Positions 18,675 to 27,172 of a DNA stretch of 64,000 nucleotides are shown here, one piece after another. How positions within the stretch are numbered: position 1 is the stretch's first letter; the number at the start of each line of letters is the position of its first letter. The position numbers were made by a program, and so were the translations under genes. A model generated the notes under the pieces. It was given only the letters and a program-made list of their open reading frames with translations, did not search any database and was not told the DNA's origin. The DNA is from Agrobacterium tumefaciens (lineage in GTDB: Bacteria; Pseudomonadota; Alphaproteobacteria; Rhizobiales; Rhizobiaceae), in NCBI RefSeq assembly GCF_005221325.1, contig NZ_CP039889.1, forward strand, positions 744,001 to 808,000, written 5' to 3'.

Positions 18675-20000
18675 TCAGGCCCGTGCCCGGAAAGTCTCGA
18701 ACACCTGAAAATTGCTCTTGGACATCGCAAGAATATCCGGCAGCTTTTTCCCCACACGCTCGCGAATCTCATCGGATTGGTCGATAAACTCCACCAGCGC
18801 CTTCTTTATCCCGTCCTGGGTAAGGAACGCGGCAGGCGAAAGCAGATTGGCTGCTGACAGGCCAAAATGCCGATACAGCCCTTCGAACTTGCCCTGATAG
18901 GCGATGCATATGGCAGGAACGCCCTTGCCGAGCGCAGCAATGGCAAGGTGCATGCGCCCGCTGACGAGGCCATCAAGCTGGCCGGCGATCCCCTTCAAAA
19001 CAGGCGCCGACCATTTTCCATCAAGATATAGAACCCTGTCGGCCCGCGATCCCGGCACCAGTTCGGTGATGGCTTTCAGATAGGCCTGATCGCCGACATT
19101 GTCGCGGTAGTCATGCGGGATGAGCAGCCAGCACACCGGCCGCGCATCGGCGGCATATTGCAATGCTTCCGCCGCATGTCGGATGATCGCCTCCGTCTGC
19201 GCACGATCCGCATTCTTAAACAGCATGGGATGCAGGTTGAAACCCATGACCCTGTATCCCTCGGCCTTCTTTCGCGCGATCCAGGACCGCGTGTCCTCAT
19301 CGGGCTCGGATGGCACAAGGCTGAAGGCGGAATCGGCAACAAGCGCCGCATTGGTCTTTGCGAAAGATTGCAGGCGTTCGAGCGAGATAACGTCGCGCAC
19401 CTTCAGCAAGCATTCCGGGTGAAGCGACCGATAGAACATGGCCAGATCAGGATGCGGCGTTTCATTGAAACTGAAGCCGAGGATGACGTTCTTGATGCCG
19501 GCAGCCGCGGCCAGATCCGCACTTGCGAGAAGTTTTGCGCTGACCAGCGGGTGGTAATATCCATCCATGACATCCGCACCGACGACGACCACGCAATCAT
19601 ATTGCCGGGTCTGGAACTGCTGGGCTAGGGCCTTTATGAAATCGGGTTTGCTGAAGATATCGACGGGGGCGAAGCCCCTTTGATAGGCGGCATCGGCATA
19701 AGCCATGCCATCGACAAGGATATCGATCTCGACATCGGGATTGCTGGTCCGGGCATGTTGCAGCGTCGCGGTGATCATCGCATCGTCGCCCAGCGAACCG
19801 AAGAGAGTGATGGGATCACCAGCCACGATCAAAAGCCGGCGCAGTGGGCCGCCGACAGCGATGGGCTGCATGCCGGCCTTCAATGTCTGCAGATCGTCAA
19901 AGAGTTGCCGGAACGCGATATCCCGGTTGCGCCGCTCGATATAGCTCACCACTCTCTGGCGCAGCGGTGCCGGCAGCATTTTTTTGATCAGCTTGCGCAT
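18675..20000 (-). CDS. Polysaccharide pyruvyltransferase family protein
   Basis: This 441-residue protein belongs to the WcaK/AmsJ/ExoV-type pyruvyltransferases that place pyruvate ketals on sugars of surface polysaccharides. Landmarks are the GDPITLFGSLGDDAMI segment near residue 61, IPHDYRDNVGDQAYL and the C-terminal SGRMHLAIAALGKGVPAICIAYQGKFEGL block. The start at 20000 gives a basic amphipathic N-terminus (RKLIKKMLPAPLRQRV), and lies 13 bases inside the end of the flippase gene, so the two are translationally coupled. The longer in-frame extension to 20372 lies wholly within the flippase gene and was rejected. Confidence 0.85.
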   Translation of the reverse strand: MRKLIKKMLPAPLRQRVVSYIERRNRDIAFRQLFDDLQTLKAGMQPIAVGGPLRRLLIVAGDPITLFGSLGDDAMITATLQHARTSNPDVEIDILVDGMAYADAAYQRGFAPVDIFSKPDFIKALAQQFQTRQYDCVVVVGADVMDGYYHPLVSAKLLASADLAAAAGIKNVILGFSFNETPHPDLAMFYRSLHPECLLKVRDVISLERLQSFAKTNAALVADSAFSLVPSEPDEDTRSWIARKKAEGYRVMGFNLHPMLFKNADRAQTEAIIRHAAEALQYAADARPVCWLLIPHDYRDNVGDQAYLKAITELVPGSRADRVLYLDGKWSAPVLKGIAGQLDGLVSGRMHLAIAALGKGVPAICIAYQGKFEGLYRHFGLSAANLLSPAAFLTQDGIKKALVEFIDQSDEIRERVGKKLPDILAMSKSNFQVFETFRARA

Positions 20001-21472
20001 TTGCTTTCCTTTCGGGACATGATTTTGCCCGTGATGAGCGCGATGGCGGACCGGGCCTCGCTCCTTGCAGTCAGGGCCAGAAGAAGGAGATATGCCACGC
20101 CGAAAATAGACCCGAGCAGGATGCCGGATATGAAATCGCCGGCACCGAGCAGTTTGATCTCCGGGCGCATCCACTGAACGAGCAGGAAGCAGAAGCCGCT
20201 GGAGGCAAAGCTCGGCAAAAGCAGCAGGAATATTCTCCACAGCGAGATGCCCAGTTCGCGCGCAACGAAGAAGAATGTGAAGGGTGTCGAGGTCAGCTGT
20301 CCGAAGGCATAAACGATGACGATCTGCCGGATGCTGTCTGTCGGCACCAGCAGGATCAGCAGGATCGTGCAAATCGCCTTCACGCTTCCGGCGATCAGCA
20401 CCTTGTCAGGCTTGCCGCGCGCGGAGAGAAACGGTGCATTCTGAAACTGGACGCATTGCAACGCGCCAAGCAGCAGCAGCGGTTGCGCCACCCCGTCGGC
20501 ACCCTGCCACCTTGCACCGAACAGCACGTTGCATATTTCCGGCGAAAGGGCTGCGGAGAGCACGAAGATCGGTGTTGAGAAGATCGCCGACATGGTGATG
20601 GATTGTTTGTAGAGCGCCGCCATCCGCTCCCGCTCATGCGAGATGCGCGAAAGCACGGTCAGCGAAACATCGTAAAGCGCCGCCTGGAGCAATTGCATGA
20701 GAAGCTGGTAGAGCCTGCTGCCGACGGTGTAGAGACCAAAAAGCGCGACCCCGTAGCGCCCGAGGATCATGAAATCGATCAGCCGGGTGGCGACGAAATC
20801 CACGATACGAAGGCCAAGGGCAGACGTGCCGAAGCGAAGCAGTTCGACAAAGCTGCGGGGATTGAGCGTTGTGCCCGGCAGCCAGTGCGGTTTTCGCCAG
20901 AGCCAGATCAGCGTGACGATGGTTGCGACATAGGTCTGGACCACCAGGCTCCAGACGCCAAGGCCCATGATTGCGAAAGCAATCGCCACGCCGCCACCGA
21001 CGATATTCGAAATGAAGGTTCTGATCGCCAGCGGCTTGAAGGCGAGCGCGCGGCGATAATTCACCTCCTGAAACAGCGAAGCTGTGTTCAGCGGCAGCAA
21101 TATGCAGATCGCCACGATGATCGGCGCCAGCCCCTCGACCTCGAACCAGCGTTCCAGTTCCGACGAAAATACGCAGACGGTTACGGCCAGCAGCGTCGCA
21201 ACCGCAACCGAGGCGTAAAATGGCAGGTTGACGTCACTGGGCTCCAGATCGCGCTTCTGCACGATCGCATCGCCGAAGCCGAATTCAGACACCATCTGGA
21301 TCAGCATCAGCACCAGCCCGGCGGTCGCGACCATGCCGTAATCGGTGGGGCTGAGGAAACGGGCCAGGACGATGAAGAGGATGGAGGTGAAAAGCTTGCC
21401 GCCCCAGTTCTGGACGATGGACCAGAAGACTCCGGTAATGGCAGCGCTGCCTATGGAATGTTGCTCCGCCAT
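19988..21472 (-). CDS. Wzx-type polysaccharide flippase
   Basis: This is a 494-residue polytopic membrane protein with about 12-14 spans, of the lipopolysaccharide/exopolysaccharide flippase family. The N-terminus GVFWSIVQNWGGKLFTSILFIVLARFLSPTDYGMVATA is the family hallmark. It should move lipid-linked repeat units across the inner membrane. The ATG at 21472 overlaps the stop of a 36-codon ORF (TGATG on the minus strand), supporting this start over the TTG three bases upstream. It lies between a short ORF and the pyruvyltransferase in one operon. Confidence 0.9.
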   Translation of the reverse strand: MAEQHSIGSAAITGVFWSIVQNWGGKLFTSILFIVLARFLSPTDYGMVATAGLVLMLIQMVSEFGFGDAIVQKRDLEPSDVNLPFYASVAVATLLAVTVCVFSSELERWFEVEGLAPIIVAICILLPLNTASLFQEVNYRRALAFKPLAIRTFISNIVGGGVAIAFAIMGLGVWSLVVQTYVATIVTLIWLWRKPHWLPGTTLNPRSFVELLRFGTSALGLRIVDFVATRLIDFMILGRYGVALFGLYTVGSRLYQLLMQLLQAALYDVSLTVLSRISHERERMAALYKQSITMSAIFSTPIFVLSAALSPEICNVLFGARWQGADGVAQPLLLLGALQCVQFQNAPFLSARGKPDKVLIAGSVKAICTILLILLVPTDSIRQIVIVYAFGQLTSTPFTFFFVARELGISLWRIFLLLLPSFASSGFCFLLVQWMRPEIKLLGAGDFISGILLGSIFGVAYLLLLALTARSEARSAIALITGKIMSRKESKCAS

Positions 21473-21582
21473 CAACCCACCGCCTGAAAGGCCGGTCGCG
21501 GCAGGGCGACGACTTCAGCGGCAGAAAAACGACCGAAGTCCGGCATGGGAAAACGGACTGCGCCGATATTGCCTTCTACCAT
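21472..21582 (-). CDS. Short ORF of 36 codons, coupled to the flippase gene
   Basis: On the minus strand, an ATG at 21582 preceded by AAGGAG (seven-base spacing) opens a 36-residue frame whose TGA shares bases with the flippase ATG. The peptide begins MVEGNIGAVRFPMPDFGRF, contains FSAAEVVALPRPAFQAVG and has no Cys and no membrane segment. The strong ribosome site, the TGATG junction and the absence of another flippase ribosome site suggest that it is translated and controls or couples flippase translation. It may also be a real small protein. No family is recognised. Confidence 0.55.
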   Translation of the reverse strand: MVEGNIGAVRFPMPDFGRFSAAEVVALPRPAFQAVG

Positions 21583-21608
21583 GTGCTTTCTCCTTGGAAG
21601 AAACGCTT

Positions 21609-21629
21609 GCAACGGACCGGGTCCGTTGC
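21609..21629. repeat. GC-rich inverted repeat between glycosyltransferase and short ORF
   Basis: GCAACGGAC-CGG-GTCCGTTGC forms a perfect nine-pair stem five bases after the glycosyltransferase stop (on the minus strand), ahead of the short ORF. With no U-run it may be an mRNA-stabilising or processing hairpin, or a partial terminator. Confidence 0.5.
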
Positions 21630-21633
21630 CGGT

Positions 21634-22869
21634 CTAGGATGCGCGTAAGGTTCGGCCTTCCCTGCTTTTCGCCAGCACGTCCTCATAAAGTTTTACGTAA
21701 TTTTCGCCGACGCGGCGCGAGGTGGATTCCTCGACGATGTTTCCGAAATCGGCCTCCGTCGGCAGCTCTTCCCGCGACAGCGTCAAAACCCGGCGGATGC
21801 GGTCCGCAAGCTCAGAGACGTTGCCCGGTTCGAACAGCCAGTCATGGTTCGTCTCGCCGATCAGTTCCGGAATACCGCCCGAGGCCGCGCCGATGACCGG
21901 CACGCCCATGGCATAGGCCTCGTAGATGGTGCGCGGCGAAGGCTCGGCCCAGAAGGAGGGGACGATGAGCACATCAATCTCCTCGAAAAACTCCTTCGGC
22001 TTTGCCCAGCCGACGAATTCGATCGGCAGATCGCCGGCCTGAGCCGTGAAACGCTCGATGGAATCATCCATGGCATGGCCGGCGACCAGACAGCGCCAGT
22101 TGCCATCGCCGATTTCCTTGAAGGCATCGACCATGTTGCCGACGCCCTTTTCGGTATTGATGCGGCCGATGTAACCGAAGGTCAGCGGCCGGTCCGTCCG
22201 GTCGATCTGCCGGCGTGCGACAGGGTCGCCCCCCGGCACCGTGCAGGAATAAAAGATGACGCGGCGCAGGCTTTCCGGAATGTGATGGAAAAGCCCGTGA
22301 TTGACATGCGTCTTGAGGATTTCGGTGCCGACACTTGCCACCGCGCTGATGTAACGCTGCGTGAATTTTTTGGTGAAATTCACCACCTGACAGCCGAGAT
22401 GGATATGCTCGCAGGGTTTGTCGCCCTTGAACATGGCGGCATTGCCGCAGAGAAGATCATATTCGCAGATTGTATGAACGATCGGAATGCCACGCTTTTG
22501 TGCCGCCCGCCACACCAGCGTCGTCACATCCAGCAGCGAATGGGTATTGAGAACGTCAGGCTTGAAATCATCAAGAACGGCCTCGAACTGCTTTTCGACG
22601 TCGAAATTCCACTGCTGCTTGAGCTTCTGCATGCGCCGCTGCTGCGGCGAATATTGCGGCCAGTCCTCAAGCCAGAAATCATTGTTATGGAACATGCGGT
22701 AAACGGTGACGCCGTTGCGCACCGTTTTAGGCTCGGCCTGCCGCTCGATACAGGCGGCGCCGACCGTGTGGCCCATGGAAACGAGTTCCTCGGCGAGATG
22801 TTCGACCGAGCGTTCGCATCCACCAACGATATGCGGCGGATAAAGGCTGCTAAGATGGAGAATTCTCAT
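21634..22869 (-). CDS. Glycosyltransferase, GT4-like (first gene of the operon)
   Basis: This 411-residue GT-B enzyme begins MRILHLSSLYPPHIVGGCER with the glycine-rich acceptor loop, and its C-terminal half has the donor-binding pattern EPSPRTIYEAYAMGVPVIGAASGGIPELI. The sequence is related to the plus-strand glycosyltransferase at 31710 across the whole length (shared NTHSL, GIP(I/L)VH and Cys-rich middle segments), so the two are paralogues. It starts the minus-strand operon that runs to 17440. The sugar is unknown. Confidence 0.88.
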   Translation of the reverse strand: MRILHLSSLYPPHIVGGCERSVEHLAEELVSMGHTVGAACIERQAEPKTVRNGVTVYRMFHNNDFWLEDWPQYSPQQRRMQKLKQQWNFDVEKQFEAVLDDFKPDVLNTHSLLDVTTLVWRAAQKRGIPIVHTICEYDLLCGNAAMFKGDKPCEHIHLGCQVVNFTKKFTQRYISAVASVGTEILKTHVNHGLFHHIPESLRRVIFYSCTVPGGDPVARRQIDRTDRPLTFGYIGRINTEKGVGNMVDAFKEIGDGNWRCLVAGHAMDDSIERFTAQAGDLPIEFVGWAKPKEFFEEIDVLIVPSFWAEPSPRTIYEAYAMGVPVIGAASGGIPELIGETNHDWLFEPGNVSELADRIRRVLTLSREELPTEADFGNIVEESTSRRVGENYVKLYEDVLAKSREGRTLRAS

Positions 22870-23365
22870 GCGGATACGCTCTATTTTCCTTCATCGAAAA
22901 TGTATGGCGTCCATCCCGGCTCGTTTGTCTCCCCGTAATGCTGGAGACCAGTGATATATCTGTAAAAAATACAGGAGCCGGAGCGGATCTAATGTTTGAA
23001 AATATGAATTACCAAAATCTACTTTTCAAAAAGCACGGGAATCGGCGGCATTTCAAGTGATTTTTTTCGCGGCGCGGTAAAAGTCATGCGGTGTTGCGAA
23101 AAGAACCTCTCCCGTGTTACCGTTTTAAACAGTTTTGAATGACGGCGAACGGAAGCAATAGGCTTCATTATCGCCAATAATGCTATTCCGATCGATAATA
23201 TTTATTTCATTTCAAAGACATGGATTTTGGAGCGTCTGCAGATGCCACAAACATCAAACACATTCTGATATCGACATGCTGAGCGACGTCATCGCCATTA
23301 AGGCGGCGACGTCGATCGGATGATGCCTGCCCCGTATTTTTCTCCGCACCAGCCGGGAGACGCAT
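22870..23365. other. Intergenic promoter region between divergent polysaccharide operons
   Basis: This 496-base, AT-rich gap separates the minus-strand operon and the Tat-exported hydrolase gene. It holds an inverted repeat CTGTA-AAAAA-TACAG (22960-22974), an ATTACCAAA motif (23008-23016) and a 7-bp inverted repeat at 23284-23314. The composition is unlike the coding DNA on either side, which fits a regulatory region, possibly bound by AT-favouring factors of the Ros/MucR type. No gene was found in it. Confidence 0.55.
23284..23314. repeat. Inverted repeat upstream of hydrolase gene
   Basis: CGACGTC-AT-CGCC, loop ATTAA, GGCG-GC-GACGTCG: eleven pairs with one two-base internal mismatch, about 50 bases before the ATG at 23366. 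Could be an operator or a 5' mRNA hairpin. Confidence 0.45.
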
Positions 23366-24694
23366 ATGAACGGAAAACAGCCGGTCGACCTCCGCAGCCT
23401 GACGCGGCGCAACCTGCTTTCAGCCGCCCCCCTTGCATTGGTCGCCGCCTCGGGTCTGCGGCCCGTTTCCACACTGGCCCAGACGGTTGCCTCCGCCACG
23501 ACAGACGCCTTTCTGGACAGCGTTGGCGTGTGCGGTCATTTCACCCGCCCCAACGGCATCTATACGGAACAATTCGACCGGATCATGCCGGAGTTCGAAG
23601 CACTCGGCGTGCAACATCTGCGGGATGACGGCCTCATTACGCCGAAGGATAATCGCGACAGCCCCGTCTTCCAGAGGCTGCGCCGCATCGTGGCATCGGA
23701 CATTCGCCTCACCATCATCTGTTACGACAATCTCAACCCCTATGTCTTCACACCGCTCGACAGGCTCGCGGATTTTTACGCGTGGTGTGACGGGGGGATC
23801 GATATTTTCGAAGGCAGCAATGAACCGAACCTGACGAAGGATCCGCAAAATGCCCCGCGCATTTCGGCGGAGCATCAGGCGGCCCTTTACAACGCCGTCC
23901 ATTCGAATCCGCAACTGAGCGCGGTGCCCGTCGCCGCGCCAAGCTATGTCCTGACGCACAGGGCACTGGCATTGAACCTGAAGGATGTCTGCGACTATGG
24001 CAATATTCATCCCTATGCCGGGATGGAACATCCCGAAACCACCGGTCCGGGTGCGCTCTCGAAATCCGTCGCGGCTTCAGCGCATATAGCGGCCGGCAGG
24101 CCGGTGCTTGCCACGGAAATGGGCTACCACACCTCGCTGCAGACGAAGACCTTCCATTTTCCCGTCACCGAAGGCATCAAGGCGCGGTACATGCCGCGCA
24201 TGCTGCTCTGGAGTTTCATCAGCGGCATCCGCCGGTCTTATATTTATGAATTGGTCTCAAGCTTCGCCGCCGATGCGACGAACCCGGAATCCTCCTTCGG
24301 CCTCCTGCGTCATGATCTGAGCCGCACACCCGCTTATGAGGCCGTTCGTGGCCTTCTTTCGCTCTGCAAGGCAAGCCGCCAGACCACATCCGTGGAACGA
24401 GAGGTCACCTTCCTCGATAGCGACGCCCAAAGGTTGGCCATGCCTCTAAGAAGGCAGGATGGCGCTTTGCTCGTGCCGGTCTGGCTTGCCCTTTCAGGCT
24501 GGCAATGGCCCGCCCGGATCGAAAACCCGCCTGCGGAACGGGTTGCGGCATTTTCGGTGGCCGGCCAGCATAGTCGCGTCGTCGCACACCGCTTCCGTGA
24601 CGACGGTTCGGTGAGCCAGCAGACGATTGCACCGGAAAGCGGACAATACCGGCTTTCGGTCAGCGATCAGCTCACGGTTCTGGAAATTTTCTGA
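23366..24694 (+). CDS. Tat-exported glycoside hydrolase, clan GH-A type
   Basis: This 442-residue protein starts with a twin-arginine type signal (LTRRNLLSAAPLALVAASG, the RR at residues 14-15). The mature part resembles a TIM-barrel glycoside hydrolase of clan GH-A: the acid/base is probably Glu153 in SNEPN and the nucleophile Glu251 in ATEMGYH, spaced as usual (about 100 residues). The C-terminal 80 residues look like a small beta domain. It may trim or depolymerise the polysaccharide made by its neighbours. Start ATG 23366 follows the inverted repeat region; no exact GH family is assigned. Confidence 0.75.
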   Translation: MNGKQPVDLRSLTRRNLLSAAPLALVAASGLRPVSTLAQTVASATTDAFLDSVGVCGHFTRPNGIYTEQFDRIMPEFEALGVQHLRDDGLITPKDNRDSPVFQRLRRIVASDIRLTIICYDNLNPYVFTPLDRLADFYAWCDGGIDIFEGSNEPNLTKDPQNAPRISAEHQAALYNAVHSNPQLSAVPVAAPSYVLTHRALALNLKDVCDYGNIHPYAGMEHPETTGPGALSKSVAASAHIAAGRPVLATEMGYHTSLQTKTFHFPVTEGIKARYMPRMLLWSFISGIRRSYIYELVSSFAADATNPESSFGLLRHDLSRTPAYEAVRGLLSLCKASRQTTSVEREVTFLDSDAQRLAMPLRRQDGALLVPVWLALSGWQWPARIENPPAERVAAFSVAGQHSRVVAHRFRDDGSVSQQTIAPESGQYRLSVSDQLTVLEIF

Positions 24695-24799
24695 ATGGGG
24701 CGGAGGAAATGCCGCACTGCAAAATTGTGTGTATCGCCTCGGCCTGTTGCATGTTAGCTTGACTGAATAATGAACTTCAGTTCCGCGAAAGTGGATGCA

Positions 24800-24817
24800 A
24801 TATATTACCAAATATAT
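24800..24817. promoter_or_regulatory. Perfect AT-rich palindrome upstream of acyltransferase gene
   Basis: ATATATT-ACCA-AATATAT is a perfect inverted repeat 22 bases before the chosen acyltransferase ATG (24839). A second palindrome with the same ACCA centre occurs at 26067-26090. It is probably an operator; factor unknown. Confidence 0.45.
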
Positions 24818-24838
24818 CTTTATTTTTATAGATTGACG

Positions 24839-25951
24839 ATGATGAAAAATTTCACGAAAGCGTCCGCAACCGGGGCGCAACGTCTCGATATTCTTCAGGT
24901 GATGCGCGCCGTGGCGGCGGTCATGATTGTCGCGCTGCACGCCGATGTGAACTGGAAATTTACGCTTTTCCCACTCCATATATTGAGACTAGGTGGTGGC
25001 GTCGATCTGTTTTTCGTCATTTCCGGCTTCGTCATCGTTTATGCCTCCCGGCCTTATTTTGCGACTGCGGGCGGCCGCTCGGCCTTTCTGCTGCGCCGGT
25101 TTCTTCGCATCGTTCCGCTTTACTGGTTTGTGCTGACGGTCCGGCTTGCCATGGCCACCGCCGCGATGGTTATCGGCGCGAAGGCCTTTCCGCCGCTGCA
25201 GTCGATCGTGACCTCCTATCTTTTCATTCCTTATGACAGCATGGGTTACGGCGACGCCTATCCGTTTCCGCTGATCGATCTGGGCTGGACCCTGAATTAC
25301 GAGATGTTTTTTTATCTCGTTTTCGCCGTGTTCATATTCCTGCCGCTGGAGCGCGCCGTCCTCACGACGGCCGGCGTGCTGCTCGTCGCCGTGCTGATTG
25401 GCGCGAGTGTCGATCTCGCCCTGCCCTTCAGCTTCTGGTTTCAGCCGATCATTCTCGAATTCGTCGCGGGAATGCTGATCGCCACGCTTTTCCTGCGGGG
25501 CGTGCGCCTGCCGCCCCTGCTCGGCATTGCCACGGCCCTTTGCGGCCTCGCGATCTGGATGTTAACGGATCTGAACAGCATCGGCTTCCAGTGCAATCCG
25601 GGATGTTATTCTTTTTCGCGGCTTATGGTCTTCGGCGGCGGCGCCATTCTGCTGATGGCGGCAGCGACCCTGACGCGGAACAGATCTTTGCCCCGCTTCG
25701 CACAGCCGCTGGCAAAGCTCGGCGATTCGTCCTACGCGCTTTATCTGCTGCACCCGTTTATTTTCCGGGGCTTCAAGACCGTGCTCGGCGGCGTCACCTT
25801 CCCGCCGGAATGGAGCAACCTGGTCTATCTCGTCATCGTCGTCAGCACCGTCGCGATTGCCCACGCATTCCACGTCTTCGTAGAAACACCGGCCAATCTC
25901 TGGCTTCGTGACAGACTGATAACATCACCACGAAAAGTCGCCGTGTCCTGA
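24839..25951 (+). CDS. Acyltransferase 3 family protein (OafA/ExoZ type)
   Basis: This membrane protein of about 370 residues has about ten spans and acetylates (or otherwise acylates) sugars. It shows the family markers RLDILQVMRAVAAVMIVALHAD (catalytic His in the first helix), VDLFFVISGFVI and RRFLRIVPLYW, and SYALYLLHPFI near the C-terminus. The start is not certain: the open frame extends to 24770, but that 5' part includes an AT palindrome; ATG 24839 or 24842 begins just before the family homology, with no strong ribosome site. It follows the glycoside hydrolase gene and probably decorates the exopolysaccharide. Confidence 0.85.
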   Translation: MMKNFTKASATGAQRLDILQVMRAVAAVMIVALHADVNWKFTLFPLHILRLGGGVDLFFVISGFVIVYASRPYFATAGGRSAFLLRRFLRIVPLYWFVLTVRLAMATAAMVIGAKAFPPLQSIVTSYLFIPYDSMGYGDAYPFPLIDLGWTLNYEMFFYLVFAVFIFLPLERAVLTTAGVLLVAVLIGASVDLALPFSFWFQPIILEFVAGMLIATLFLRGVRLPPLLGIATALCGLAIWMLTDLNSIGFQCNPGCYSFSRLMVFGGGAILLMAAATLTRNRSLPRFAQPLAKLGDSSYALYLLHPFIFRGFKTVLGGVTFPPEWSNLVYLVIVVSTVAIAHAFHVFVETPANLWLRDRLITSPRKVAVS

Positions 25952-26066
25952 AGAACGCAGGACAGGCGCGGAGCGAGCCGTTAACAATAGCTGAGGGTTT
26001 CCGGCACGGTCTTATTTTAGCGCTTGATCCTTTGCTTGGGCTGTGCGATTTAAAAAGAAATTTTAG

Positions 26067-26090
26067 ATGTTGAATAACCATATTCAGCAT
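26067..26090. promoter_or_regulatory. Near-perfect palindrome upstream of secreted protein gene
   Basis: ATGTTGAATA-ACCA-TATTCAGCAT, ten-base arms with one mismatch, about 43 bases before ATG 26133. It shares the ACCA centre with the palindrome at 24800. Operator function is inferred from position. Confidence 0.45.
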
Positions 26091-26132
26091 TGGATGTATT
26101 TAAAGTCGTATTTTAAAGATTTGGAGAGTTGG

Positions 26133-27041
26133 ATGCCCCGCATTCATAACGGCTCGATGCTCGTTGGTGCGATGTTCGTCGCCAGCCTTGGTGTTTTTTC
26201 CTCAGTCGCCAACGCACAGACCGTGGAAACCCTTCCGCCCGCCGCCCCGCAGCAGACAGCCGCGGTGGAGAACGCCGCCACAGGCGCACCCGTCAAGGCC
26301 GCCGATGAATCAACCGCCGCATTTCTGGCCCGCGTCAACGCCACCAATCCGGACAGCGTTTCCATCACCGCTGCGGAACTGTTCAAGCAGTTTCCGACGC
26401 AGGCGATCGTCAAGGATCTGGTCACCATCGCGTCCAGCACGGATGCGGCAACGGCAGACGTCACCGGAAAAGTGACGAGCGGTTTTCCAATCATCGCCGT
26501 TTCCACCAGCGCGGCACAGTTTTCCGAACAGCTGTCTGCCCTGATCCTCAGCGATTCCGGCCAGTTGCCCACCATCGTCGCACTGGCCCAGAAGGTCGGC
26601 AACAAGGACTTTTCCGAAGTCGTTGGCGAAGGCCTGGCGCTGGCGCATGCCACCGCGATGCGCAACGGCAACACGATCCTTGCCGCCGCCATCCAGCTGC
26701 AGACAAAAGGCCCCGGCGTGCCTTCCGATCTCCTGATTGCCTTTAGCGAGAATATCCAGGGAACGGCCGCCGGCCCGGCGGCAGCGGCCGCAGCGCCTGC
26801 AGCGGCATCGCCGATCGGCGGCGCCGGTTCCTCACCGGCCAGCGCCAACAGCATCGGCGGTTCGGGAACCGCGGGTACAGACGACGGCACCGCCCAGACG
26901 GGTGGTGGCAGCGCGCCCATAGGCGGCGGCGGTAGCGTTGGCGGAACGACCGGCGGTGGCGGCACATCCTCATTCACGACGATCAATAACTTTTTCTCGA
27001 TCGGCAACACCACCACGCCGGTCAGCACAAGTCCCGTTTGA
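26133..27041 (+). CDS. Secreted Ala/Gly/Ser-rich protein of the polysaccharide island
   Basis: The ATG at 26133 has GGAGAG upstream and begins with a signal peptide (NGSMLVGAMFVASLGVFSSVANAQ, cleavage near residue 30), giving about 302 residues. The middle 150 residues are helical and Ala/Val-rich; the last 90 are a low-complexity Gly/Ser/Ala/Pro tail (GGGGSVGGTTGGGGTSSF) ending in a hydrophobic SFTTINNFFSIGN segment. This tail is typical of surface-attached or matrix proteins. It is followed closely by the ExoP-like kinase gene. Family unknown. Confidence 0.65.
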   Translation: MPRIHNGSMLVGAMFVASLGVFSSVANAQTVETLPPAAPQQTAAVENAATGAPVKAADESTAAFLARVNATNPDSVSITAAELFKQFPTQAIVKDLVTIASSTDAATADVTGKVTSGFPIIAVSTSAAQFSEQLSALILSDSGQLPTIVALAQKVGNKDFSEVVGEGLALAHATAMRNGNTILAAAIQLQTKGPGVPSDLLIAFSENIQGTAAGPAAAAAAPAAASPIGGAGSSPASANSIGGSGTAGTDDGTAQTGGGSAPIGGGGSVGGTTGGGGTSSFTTINNFFSIGNTTTPVSTSPV

Positions 27042-27172
27042 GTTTGGCTTGGTCGCCTTTCCAAAGTGGGAAGGCTGCCACCCGTTCTGTGATGCAACCG
27101 TGACTTGGTGGGCCCTGCGCCCGCCGAAATGAGCGAGGCTGACAGTTGTTGCAAAGGCACGATCCCCTCACA

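Noticed and set aside
17236..18708. 490-codon plus-strand frame opposite a glycosyltransferase
   Set aside because: No motif, and the opposite strand fits an operon with clear start and stop spacing.
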